From: Devosia nitrariae
GTDB lineage: Bacteria; Pseudomonadota; Alphaproteobacteria; Rhizobiales; Devosiaceae
NCBI RefSeq assembly: GCF_030160115.1
Contig: NZ_BSNS01000006.1
Span: forward strand, 1 to 59,007
Direction of reading: 5' to 3'
Length of the DNA stretch: 59,007 bases
Positions 33,305 to 41,219 of this stretch are shown in pieces. The position numbers and the translations under genes were made by a program. Numbering within the stretch: the first letter of the stretch is position 1; each line of letters starts with the position of its first letter. The notes beneath the pieces were generated by a model. The model made no database searches. It was not told where the DNA came from and saw only the letters and a list, made by a program, of their open reading frames with translations.

Positions 33305-36300
33305 TCACCCCAATCCCGCGCGCGCCATCGCCCACGCCATCAGCGCTGCCCGATCACTGCTGCTCAGCAGCCCCACGCCCACAATCGCGTCACGTACGTC
33401 CATCAGCGAGAATGCGCCGGGCGGGCTGTGAGGTGCGGCACCGATGTGGAGGCGGTTGTTGACCGTCGCAGGCACGACGGCCGACGATTGCGCCGCCCCG
33501 CCGTCGACGTAGTAGTTGACCTGCGTACCGGTGTGCTCGACGAAGAGCACGTGAGCGCCGCTGAAGTCGACACTGGTATACTGCCGCTCGACACCGGTGA
33601 GGCCGTCGCCGGTGTCGGCCTTGGCCCGGTTGACCGTGCTGGTCACGCGCCGGCCCACGGTTCGGGACGTCGCTCCGCTGTCGCCATAGCCGAACATCGT
33701 GTTGTGGTTGCCGTCCGCACTCAACCGCTTCTGGTTGACCACGAGCAGCATGAAGCCGGGGTCGGCTCCGACCGGCACGAATGCTGGTATGTCGAGTACC
33801 CCGAAATCGTCGATGCCATCGAACGATACGCAGCTCGCATTGGTGCCGGGCCACCCGGTGGCATTGTAGACCGCACCGGTCATGTCGAGGGCGTGCCCGG
33901 CGCGCTCGTCGGTCCAGTTGCCCCCCGAGAACGGCTTTGCCGTCCACCACGCCTCAACCTCGCGAACGGAGAGTGGCGAGAACGGAAGGCTGACCAGTTC
34001 CAGACGGAAGTCCTTGTCGAACTCCATGTACCTGCCGTCGACCGTGCCGGTGAACAGCAGCATGCCCAGAAACCAGGCGGCCGTGTCCAGGGCGACGAAC
34101 GTCGTGTCGATGAGCACGTTCGCGGTCATGTTCGCAGTGGTGAAGCTCGTCCCGCTGTTGAACGTGCCGGTATCACAAACGCGAACGGCACCCGAGCCCC
34201 AGCCACCGTTGATGTAGACGTTCCCATAAAGCCGGTAGGTAGCGCCGGGCGTCAGCGACGGCTCCTTCCAGGCTTTCGGGTTGGCGCCGGACCTCGCGAT
34301 GCGCATCCTGCCATTGCCCTGATCGGTCAGTACCGTGTTTGGGCCTTGCACCCACGCAAGAGCGCGCAGCAGGTTTTCGCGCAGAACGGTCAGCGTGAAC
34401 GAGCTGGACAACTGTGCCGTGTCCATGTTCGCGTCCGTCACCTGCACGTTGAGATCGGCGAAGGTTCCATGCTCCGTCGGTGTCCCGCTGACCGCGCCGG
34501 TCGACGGGTCTATCGAGATCCCGTCCGGCCAGTCACCGGCAAGCGAATACGTGTATGGCGCGGTGCCGTAGAAGGCAGTCGCCGTGAAACCCGCATACGC
34601 CAGGCCGACCTCGCCCGTCGTAACCGGGCTCCCCGTCAGCGACAGGGGCAGCGGTGTGATGGTCTCGCTCTCGAAGCATCCGATGTCATAGTCGTTCTGC
34701 GGTACGACATTGCCGAAGAAGTCGCGCGGCGGCGTGATGCCGACCAACGCGAGGATGTCCTGCCCGTGACCGCGCGCGCCCGAGCCGATCTGCGTCTGAT
34801 ACGCAGCGAGGGCCGGATCGTTTACGGCATCGACATTCCCCACCGGAACCGTGCCCGCAAACATGGGATCCAGCGGTATCGAAATGTCGATGCCGCCATC
34901 GGTTTCCGTGCCCGTCGCAGCCCGCCAGGCAGCAATCGACGAATAGGTCGTAGCTCCCCACTTGATCGAGATCGCGGCGCCGGATGGCCAGTACAGATTT
35001 CCCCGGATCAGGAACGAGGAGGCAGGAACCACGCTGCTTTTGGAGGTGACCACCTTACCGCTTGCAGCGACCAGGATATTGTTGAAGAAGCCGCCGTTGA
35101 TGAACCTGTTGGTGGTTCCGCTATACACCATGAGCGCGAAACCATCGTCGTGGTCATTGTAGAACGTATTCCCATAGATGAAATTGCCCGAGGCATCACT
35201 GGCCTCGTCCGATCCAAACATAAACTCGCCGTACTTGTCGGTATCGGACGCCGAGTTGTTCTCGCTGATGCAGTATCGGATCGTATTGTTGTTCAATGGC
35301 AGAAGATGGGTGCCGCCGGCATTCCACTGATAGAGCAGATACCCCGGGCCGTCGCAATCAACAGCGTAGCAGTATTGGATGATGCAGCCCTGGCTTCCGC
35401 CATCGATGTCGAAACCGCCGCCATCGCTTGATCCAAACGAAGTTCTCTGGCCCCTGGTGACGCAGAACTGAATGACGGTGTCCAGACAGTCGGCCATCCA
35501 GATGCCAACGGAGCCAGAACCGTTCGCCCCGTTGTCATACGCAAGGCAGTACTGCACCAATCCACCCGAGATGCCCTCCCCGACGAAGATGCCATTGCCG
35601 CTGTGGTTGCCAAGGCCCGTCTTGCCGGTGCAGTTGTAGACCGTGCAGTTCTGAACGATCGGGTCGGTGGTGCTCACGTCGTAGAGCTTCAGGCCGTGCA
35701 GCCCGCGAACGACGATGCCCATACCCCGATTGGTCACTGTATTGCCCGTGCAATCGTGAACAACGCAGCCATCGATCAGCGGGGCGTCAAACCCGGAGGC
35801 CGCCTCTGCGGCAACGGCGTCATCGCCAGTCCGGATTGCTATGCCATCGATGCCGTACGCACTGACCTCCAGATTTATGAGGCGCAAGCCGGGAAGCTTG
35901 CTGCCATCGAGCAGGTTGTTTTGAGCGTGAACACCACAACCGGTGCTGACCGTGCTGCCGGTGCCAACGAAGCTAAGGTCCCTGATCGTCACATCGTGGG
36001 GGTTGAGCGCATCGACGCCGCTCTCACTATTCGATGACGCCTGGATGGTCGCCTTGCCGGTGCCATAGCTGCCATAGACGATTGTTGCGCCGGCAAGACC
36101 ATAGTGCTGCCCCTCGCGCAGGACCAGCGAGCCCAGGAACGTCTCGCCGCCCTTGAACAGGACTTGCGCGCCGGCGGGTATCGTTTCGGCATTGACCTTG
36201 CCGAGGGTCTGCCAGGCCGAGCCCGGGCTAAGACCGTCATTGCTGTCCGATCCTGCCGGATCGACATAGAAGCGGACCAGCCCATCGACCACGAACGGCG

Positions 36301-36430
36301 CGCCGTGCTCGGAAAGGACGATCGGCGCACCAAGCCCATTCTCCGCGATGGTCATGGGAGGTGCGCCGGCATCGACCGGCCTCACCGGGGCGCCGCGGCC
36401 GTTTTCGGCGATGACGACAGGGGCGCTCAT
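33305..36430 (-). CDS. Phage tailspike: parallel beta-helix with putative Ig-like and LamG-like modules
   Basis: The protein is 1041 aa from ATG 36430 (the 81 codons of open frame upstream are repeat-derived). Residues 1-45 contain two 'IAENGxGAP' repeats, likely the head-binding part. Residues ~50-560 form a right-handed beta-helix (FYVDPAGSDSNDGLSPGSAWQTLG; CVVHDCTGNTVTNRGMGIVVRGLHG; CTVYNCTGKTGLGNHSGNGIFVGEG), as in pectate-lyase-like glycan depolymerases. Around 600-685 a cadherin/He_PIG-type module (AYAGFTATAFYGTAPYTYSLAGDWPDGISIDPSTGAVSGTP). The C-terminal ~300 residues contain a concanavalin-like domain (EVEAWWTAKPFSGGNWTDERAG; FDGIDDFGVLDIP; VNYYVDGG). It likely recognises and cuts surface polysaccharide. 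Confidence 0.85.
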   Translation of the reverse strand: MSAPVVIAENGRGAPVRPVDAGAPPMTIAENGLGAPIVLSEHGAPFVVDGLVRFYVDPAGSDSNDGLSPGSAWQTLGKVNAETIPAGAQVLFKGGETFLGSLVLREGQHYGLAGATIVYGSYGTGKATIQASSNSESGVDALNPHDVTIRDLSFVGTGSTVSTGCGVHAQNNLLDGSKLPGLRLINLEVSAYGIDGIAIRTGDDAVAAEAASGFDAPLIDGCVVHDCTGNTVTNRGMGIVVRGLHGLKLYDVSTTDPIVQNCTVYNCTGKTGLGNHSGNGIFVGEGISGGLVQYCLAYDNGANGSGSVGIWMADCLDTVIQFCVTRGQRTSFGSSDGGGFDIDGGSQGCIIQYCYAVDCDGPGYLLYQWNAGGTHLLPLNNNTIRYCISENNSASDTDKYGEFMFGSDEASDASGNFIYGNTFYNDHDDGFALMVYSGTTNRFINGGFFNNILVAASGKVVTSKSSVVPASSFLIRGNLYWPSGAAISIKWGATTYSSIAAWRAATGTETDGGIDISIPLDPMFAGTVPVGNVDAVNDPALAAYQTQIGSGARGHGQDILALVGITPPRDFFGNVVPQNDYDIGCFESETITPLPLSLTGSPVTTGEVGLAYAGFTATAFYGTAPYTYSLAGDWPDGISIDPSTGAVSGTPTEHGTFADLNVQVTDANMDTAQLSSSFTLTVLRENLLRALAWVQGPNTVLTDQGNGRMRIARSGANPKAWKEPSLTPGATYRLYGNVYINGGWGSGAVRVCDTGTFNSGTSFTTANMTANVLIDTTFVALDTAAWFLGMLLFTGTVDGRYMEFDKDFRLELVSLPFSPLSVREVEAWWTAKPFSGGNWTDERAGHALDMTGAVYNATGWPGTNASCVSFDGIDDFGVLDIPAFVPVGADPGFMLLVVNQKRLSADGNHNTMFGYGDSGATSRTVGRRVTSTVNRAKADTGDGLTGVERQYTSVDFSGAHVLFVEHTGTQVNYYVDGGAAQSSAVVPATVNNRLHIGAAPHSPPGAFSLMDVRDAIVGVGLLSSSDRAALMAWAMARAGLG

Positions 36431-36528
36431 TCTGGCGTCCTTTCCGCCTGCACGCCGATCGCGTCGGCAAGTGTCACTTCCCTGACCAGGGTTTGTGTCA
36501 TTTCGGCCAGGCGACGAATGCTTGCCAT
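36427..36528 (-). CDS. 33-aa ORF translationally coupled to the tailspike
   Basis: ATG 36528 has GGGAGC 8 bases upstream. The product is MASIRRLAEMTQTLVREVTL and 13 more residues, an amphipathic helix. Its TGA overlaps the tailspike ATG (ATGA), so tailspike translation is probably coupled to it. It may be a leader peptide or a small phage protein. Below the usual size cut-off and easily missed. Confidence 0.5.
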   Translation of the reverse strand: MASIRRLAEMTQTLVREVTLADAIGVQAERTPE

Positions 36529-36588
36529 CGCTGTTTGCTCCCTTTGTTACCGGGCTGGCGGTGCGCACCATCCATCCCACCCACCGGC

Positions 36589-36739
36589 TGTCATCCTCGC
36601 GGATGCGAGGACCCATCCTGAGATGCAGCCGCAGCCGCAACGTGTATGTCCGGGGCACGAGCCGCGTGCCCAAACCGCGCTTTCCGAGCTTGGCTGAGGT
36701 GCTCAGAGCTGGATTCCGGCCTTTGCTGGGGTGACACCG
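36589..36739. repeat. Dispersed repeat family A, full copy inside the phage cluster
   Basis: TGTCATCCTCGCGGATGCGAGG start arm, CCCATCCTGAGATGCAGCCG, CGCAACGTGTATGTCCGGGGCACGA core, closing arm to GGGGTGACACC. The first 90 bases are nearly identical to the copy at 38349. The gap 36529-37029 holds this copy, the partial one at 36829, and a family B remnant; no gene. Confidence 0.85.
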
Positions 36740-36828
36740 AGTTTGTGGTTGTTACGGTGCCTCGCACTGACCTTCTGTGCGAAATTACCGCCGCGGCTTC
36801 AGCTCTTGAACCACCGCCTCAACACCCA

Positions 36829-36905
36829 CGATGTCCTCCCGACTTGAGGATCGGGACCCATCCTGAGATACCGCGCCAGCCGCAAGGTGTGTGAAAGAGG
36901 CACGA
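36829..36905. repeat. Dispersed repeat family A, 3'-truncated copy
   Basis: CGATGTCCTCCCGACTTGAGG arm followed by GGGACCCATCCTGAGATACC and AGCCGCAAGGTGTGTGAAAGAGGCACGAG, then the sequence switches to family B material at about 36906. Two families abut here. Confidence 0.75.
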
Positions 36906-37018
36906 GCCCCCCTCCCTCTTGAGGGCAGGGCTATCGCATATGGTGGGCCGAGGGCGGATGAAGGGGTTTGCGATCTCGCAAAACGCACTGGGCCTTGCGC
37001 TTCTTGCAGCATCGCAAC
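36906..37018. repeat. Family B remnant plus 50-bp TGCGAT/ATCGCA palindromic unit
   Basis: CCCCCTCCCTCTTGAGGGCAGG and GGGCGGATGAAGGGG at 36908-36966 are family B-like. 36969-37018 (TGCGATCTCGCAAAACGCAC ... TTGCAGCATCGCAAC) repeats 28579-28628 at about 43 of 50 positions. It ends 11 bases before the stop codon of the HEXXH gene. Confidence 0.7.
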
Positions 37019-37029
37019 CCCTATGCCCA

Positions 37030-38217
37030 TCAGATCGACCATTTTCCGGTTTCGGGGTCGTAAAATCCGTACCCGGGAACCCACTCATTTCCGGTTTCGG
37101 GATCAAACCACCCATTCGGCTCAGGTCGCGCAGGCTGCGCAGGCAACGGTACGCCACCAGCGTTGAACTGTATGACGTCCCGCAATTGCGGGTTCTGGTT
37201 GACGTACTGGCGGATGCGGGCCGCGACTTTCGGCGCTACCGTCTTGATGTAGTTTGGATCGACCATATACGCCCTGACGGCCTCAGCCATCAGCTCGCGC
37301 GGCACGAATGGCCTGGTATAGCCCGACTGTTCGGGGCCGAACGGGCGCCCATAGGATTGCGGGTTGTTGAGGTCGTTGTAGATCGCGCGGAGCTCCCTGT
37401 TCAGGCGCTCCGTTGGGATGCCTCCCGCGATGCTGTCAATGAGATGGCCGACCTCATGCGCAGCGACACGAGGCTTCGCAACTTCGGTCAGATCTCTGTT
37501 CAGCAGGATTTCGTATTCAGTGTTCCCGGATCGCCGGTCGGTCGTCTTTACGAGCCGCCCTGCGTCTCCTCCGAGCGCTCGCGGCGCAACTGTCTCAATG
37601 CTCGCGCCAGCCGATCTCTGCGCGACTGAGGCCATTGCCTCCGTAGGGAGGGGTCGGTCGCTTCCGCCCGTAATCTCTCTACCCACGAGATGGGCGTCTG
37701 GGCTGAGGGGTCTTCCTTCGATGTCGACGGCAAGTCGTCCGGCTTCATTGGCCTGTGCTCCAAAGGGGTAATCCGCCTCAAAAGGGCGCTGCGAAACGGA
37801 TAGAGGATCATATATCCTGGCTGACCGACTTTCAAGCGATGTCAATGGGTTAACCATCGGCTGACCCCTGGGGACAACCCCGCCGAGACCGACGAGACCC
37901 GCCATTGCCGACGCATCGTCAATCATCTCGGGGCTATAGGGGCGTATGACCCGGTCCGGATAGAGATACGATCCGCTGTAGTCTCCGTGCAGAGCCCGGC
38001 TCGGAGCGAGAAAGCCATTGATCGCAGGCTGGACAAACCGTCGGTCCAGGCTCTCGAGAAATGCGGGCCACAATGCCGATAGGGGTGGCAGTTGTCCCGA
38101 ATTCCCGTCGTCTAGCTCATCCGCATAGGCCAGCAATTGCGCGATAGTATCTTCCCGCGAGGGCCTCGGGAGCAAGCCATCCGCGAGGGCCAGAGCAACT
38201 AGGTTGTTATCGGCCAT
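37030..38217 (-). CDS. Phage protein with HEXXH metallopeptidase-like motif
   Basis: The protein is 395 aa from ATG 38217 (MADNNLVALALADGLLPRPS). The 67-codon open frame upstream is repeat-derived and rejected. Residues 254-258 read HEVGH in VAAHEVGHLIDSIAGG, with a following ARAIY-type helix and Glu-rich region (ELMAEAVRAYMVDP), a plausible third zinc ligand Glu. It resembles the peptidase domain of phage 'polyvalent' or head-associated proteins. The C-terminus has a duplicated GWFDPETGNEWVPG / YGFYDPETGKW motif. It is between portal and tailspike, so virion-associated function is likely. Protease activity is inferred only from the motif. Confidence 0.65.
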   Translation of the reverse strand: MADNNLVALALADGLLPRPSREDTIAQLLAYADELDDGNSGQLPPLSALWPAFLESLDRRFVQPAINGFLAPSRALHGDYSGSYLYPDRVIRPYSPEMIDDASAMAGLVGLGGVVPRGQPMVNPLTSLESRSARIYDPLSVSQRPFEADYPFGAQANEAGRLAVDIEGRPLSPDAHLVGREITGGSDRPLPTEAMASVAQRSAGASIETVAPRALGGDAGRLVKTTDRRSGNTEYEILLNRDLTEVAKPRVAAHEVGHLIDSIAGGIPTERLNRELRAIYNDLNNPQSYGRPFGPEQSGYTRPFVPRELMAEAVRAYMVDPNYIKTVAPKVAARIRQYVNQNPQLRDVIQFNAGGVPLPAQPARPEPNGWFDPETGNEWVPGYGFYDPETGKWSI

Positions 38218-38348
38218 TTCGAAATTGCCTTTCGACAAACGCTTGCTGACGATCCTGCTGAGCCATCTGCCGACCTGCCTCTGCCCAAGCGAAGCTCCGG
38301 CTTCGCGCAGGCGGGTCACGCTGCCGGTCGGCCGCGAAACCCACCGGC

Positions 38349-38489
38349 TGTCATCCTCGCGGATGCGAGGACCCATCCTGAAATGCAGCCGCAGCCGCAA
38401 GGTGTATGTTCGGGGCACGACCCTCTGCTCAAACCGTCCAGTCCGCTGAGGTGTTCAGAGCTGGATTCCGGCCTTCGCCGGAATGACAT
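38349..38489. repeat. Dispersed repeat family A copy overlapping the portal 3' end
   Basis: From TGTCATCCTCGCGGATGCGAGG to GGCCTTCGCCGGAATGACAT. The closing arm (38455-38489) is translated as VIPAKAGIQL, the last residues of the portal ORF. The core is nearly identical to the copy at 36589. Confidence 0.85.
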
Positions 38490-40728
38490 CGGGGTTGGTG
38501 AGGTTCCGGTGTGTCTCCCCCACTACCTCCGCCGCCGTCTTCACGTCCGCGCGCTGCTCTGCCCGCCGCTCGATACCCAGCCGCGCAAACGCCAACTGGA
38601 TATCGGCGCCGATCTTCTCGATGCGCCTGGCCTGCTCGGCGAGGTTCCCCCGCGTTTCGGCCATTTCGAGCTGCAGCCGCTGGCCCTCCTGCTGCGCTTT
38701 GGTCTGCGCTTCGGCCACCTTGAACTGCATCTCCTGTTGCGTCTTGGCCGTGTCGGCTTGCACCTTGGCGATCGCCGCCTCGGACTTGCGCAGCTCTGCA
38801 TCCGCCATCTTCTGGTTGGCCGCGCTCATCGACTGTTCTGCTTCGCTCAGCCCGCTTGAGCCCGCCTGCGCCGCCGCCAGCTGCGGGGCGGCGTCGACGA
38901 ACTCGTCGATCACGGCATTCAGCGTGCGGCCGGCCCTATAGGGCGCGAGGACGAAGCGCAGCACTTCGCCGGCCATCTTCGCCCCCTCTTGCCCGAGCGA
39001 AGCAAAGCTCATCAGCCCCTGCGCCGCGCCGGTAAAGGCGGTCAGGAATTCGTTGCGGCTGGCTTTTTCAGCGATCTCATCGGTGAGGATCGTACTGTCC
39101 GTTGCGATCTCGAAGGCAAAGCCGCGCGCCCGGTTGTCGCGCAACAGCGTCATCATGTCCTCGATCGGCACCGCCTCGGCGATCTGCCGAAGCTGAACTG
39201 CATATTTGGAGATGATCTGCTGCTGGGCCGCCTGCAATTGCTGCTCGGCAGCCGCCGGCTCGATCTCCTGGTCCTGGGCCTTTGCCGCCTCGGCCATCGC
39301 CTTGGCCTGCCGGCCAATAGCCTCCATCTCCTTTTCCGCCGCGTCCTCGATGGCCTTGGCCCGCCGCTCGAGCTCGGCTTTCCTCGGCAGTTCCATCTGC
39401 GCCATCTCGAGCAAGAGCTCCGGCCCGAACGCCTCGGCCATGATCTCGGCGGAGATCTTCGTCACGTCGCAGGCGATGCGCTGTAATTCGTCGATCTTGC
39501 CGCGCACCCGCACCGACCCGTACTGACTCTTGAGCTGTTGTGCGCCGAGCGTTTCCTGCGCCTGGCTCGCCCCGCGCATGATGTCGGAGATGCCCGAGAG
39601 CTGGTAGAAATCATTGAACAGCTGCCCGCGCGCGCCGATCAGCCCCTGTATGGCATCGGCGATGTCTTTCAGCGGCAGCCAGACGACGAAATTGCCGCTA
39701 CTCTCCATCATTGCCGCCGCCGGCACCGGGATCAGCAACTCGTCGTCGTCGCTGTGCAGCGCCTGCTCGACCGCCGTGCCGATATCGCCGCCAGCCGGGA
39801 TCAGCCCCTTCATCTTGACCCGGTCGAGCAACAGGTAAAGCCGCGCGGTCAGCTGGTTGATCTTTGAGAAATGGCTGGCATAGCGCAGATAATCGGGCAC
39901 CGGCATCAGAGAGCGCGCCCGCAGCGTCCCGAAAGCCGGACGCGGGCACGGGAAGAACCCGTCGAGCTCTAAATGCGGCTCGCCCTCATCGAGGATGAAC
40001 GGCGCATCCGGCGCCACCCAATAGACGCGGTTGTCGCGCTTGTGCCAGACCTCCCAGACGCCGGCCTTGCGCGAGCCGTCGGCGCCGCCGAGCGCCTGGT
40101 CCTCGCGGCGCACCGAGGTCGAAGCATGCTTGAACGCCTCGCCCGAATGCGCGGCAAAGCGCTTGCGCATCTCCTCGCGCGTCATCCACGCCCGCCGCGC
40201 CACCCAGCCGACATCGGCCCATTTGCGCGCCGGCTCATGCAGGAAATCCTTGCGGTCGAGATGCTCGATCGAGATCCGCCGCCCGTCCCTGCCATCCTCG
40301 AGCGTCACCCACATCTGCCCGCGATTATAGAAAATCAGATCATCGCGTACCCCGGTCATCACCTCGTCGATCCCGGCCCGCAACAGCGCCACGGTCGTCC
40401 CGCGCTCCAGGATCTCGGCCGTCAAATTCTGCAACCGCCGCCGGTCCTTGAATTGCGGCGTCACCACCGGCTGCGGCGCATGCGCATAGACGGCCGGCTT
40501 CAGGATCTCCATCGAGGCCCAGAACAGGTCGTAGTCCGGGTCCGTCCACTCGCCCGAACGATAGTCGTCCTTGCGGGCATAGACCCTGTCGATCCGGTCG
40601 CAGACATCCTGATAATCGAGAAACGCCTGCTCGGCCTGTCGAATAGCCGCCAGGATCCGCGCCGCCGATTTCGGCTCGCCCGGGTCCTTGAGGCTGTCGA
40701 CGGGTTCGAGATCGTGCAATTGCGCCAT
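38455..40728 (-). CDS. Phage portal protein, repeat-derived C-terminus
   Basis: The protein is 757 aa from ATG 40728 (GGAG upstream); the open frame above it is repeat-derived. It is of P22-like podovirus portal type: QDVCDRIDRVYARKDDYRSGEWTDPDYDLFWASMEILKPAVYAHAPQPVVTPQFKDRR at the start, then HLDRKDFLHEPARKWADVGWVARRAWMTREEM, FSKINQLTARLYLLLDRVKMKGLIPAGG, and DFYQLSGISDIMRGASQAQETLGAQQLKSQYGS. Residues ~480-600 form long Ala/Glu/Lys coiled coil, and ~640-740 another (QADTAKTQQEMQFKVAEAQTKAQQEGQRLQ), the barrel/crown. The last ~10 residues (NPDVIPAKAGIQL) are encoded by the family A repeat. Ring formation should be unaffected, since the tail is distal. Confidence 0.88.
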   Translation of the reverse strand: MAQLHDLEPVDSLKDPGEPKSAARILAAIRQAEQAFLDYQDVCDRIDRVYARKDDYRSGEWTDPDYDLFWASMEILKPAVYAHAPQPVVTPQFKDRRRLQNLTAEILERGTTVALLRAGIDEVMTGVRDDLIFYNRGQMWVTLEDGRDGRRISIEHLDRKDFLHEPARKWADVGWVARRAWMTREEMRKRFAAHSGEAFKHASTSVRREDQALGGADGSRKAGVWEVWHKRDNRVYWVAPDAPFILDEGEPHLELDGFFPCPRPAFGTLRARSLMPVPDYLRYASHFSKINQLTARLYLLLDRVKMKGLIPAGGDIGTAVEQALHSDDDELLIPVPAAAMMESSGNFVVWLPLKDIADAIQGLIGARGQLFNDFYQLSGISDIMRGASQAQETLGAQQLKSQYGSVRVRGKIDELQRIACDVTKISAEIMAEAFGPELLLEMAQMELPRKAELERRAKAIEDAAEKEMEAIGRQAKAMAEAAKAQDQEIEPAAAEQQLQAAQQQIISKYAVQLRQIAEAVPIEDMMTLLRDNRARGFAFEIATDSTILTDEIAEKASRNEFLTAFTGAAQGLMSFASLGQEGAKMAGEVLRFVLAPYRAGRTLNAVIDEFVDAAPQLAAAQAGSSGLSEAEQSMSAANQKMADAELRKSEAAIAKVQADTAKTQQEMQFKVAEAQTKAQQEGQRLQLEMAETRGNLAEQARRIEKIGADIQLAFARLGIERRAEQRADVKTAAEVVGETHRNLTNPDVIPAKAGIQL

Positions 40729-40800
40729 TGGGACTCTCCGGGAACAAAAATGGCGGGGTGCGGCATCGGCGATTTGGCACGGTGCCAACCAAAAACTCGG

Positions 40801-40948
40801 TGTCATTCCGGCGAAGGCCGGAACCCATCCTGAGATGCAGCACCCGCCGCAAGGTGTGTGAATTGGGCACGGATCAAGAGCGAAACCGCCCTCTCCGTGC
40901 TCGCTGATGTGTTCAGAGCTGGGTCCCGGCCTTCGCCGGGATGACACC
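40801..40948. repeat. Dispersed repeat family A, full copy (tandem pair, 1)
   Basis: TGTCATTCCGGCGAAGGCCGG ... GATGCAGCACCCGCCGCAAGGTGTGTGAA ... GGCCTTCGCCGGGATGACACC. It forms a direct-repeat pair with 41041-41189 in the TerL-portal gap (40729-41219), which holds no gene. Confidence 0.9.
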
Positions 40949-41040
40949 CGGTGGGTGTGGATGGATGGTGCCCATGCACCCCACCCGCACTTCACTCACA
41001 CCCGCCCCCGCCGCTGTCACCAGCGCCCCAAAAAACTCGA

Positions 41041-41189
41041 TGTCATTCCGGCGAAAGCTGGGACCCATCCTGAGATGCAGCCACGGCCGCAAGGTGTGTG
41101 AACGGGGCACGGAACGCGTGCCAAACCGCCCTCTCCGTGCTCGCTGATGTGTTCAGGGCTGGATCCCGGCCTTCGCCGGGATGACACCG
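41041..41189. repeat. Dispersed repeat family A, full copy (tandem pair, 2)
   Basis: TGTCATTCCGGCGAAAGCTGG ... CACGGCCGCAAGGTGTGTGAA ... GGCCTTCGCCGGGATGACACC. The middle (CTCTCCGTGCTCGCTGATGT) is identical to the neighbouring copy, so the pair probably arose by duplication. Confidence 0.9.
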
Positions 41190-41219
41190 GTGGAAGGGGC
41201 AAAATAGTGCCCACCACCC

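Noticed and set aside
33299..35431. 710-codon plus-strand open frame over the tailspike
   Set aside because: Shadow of the beta-helix coding strand, lacking any repeat or family signature of its own.
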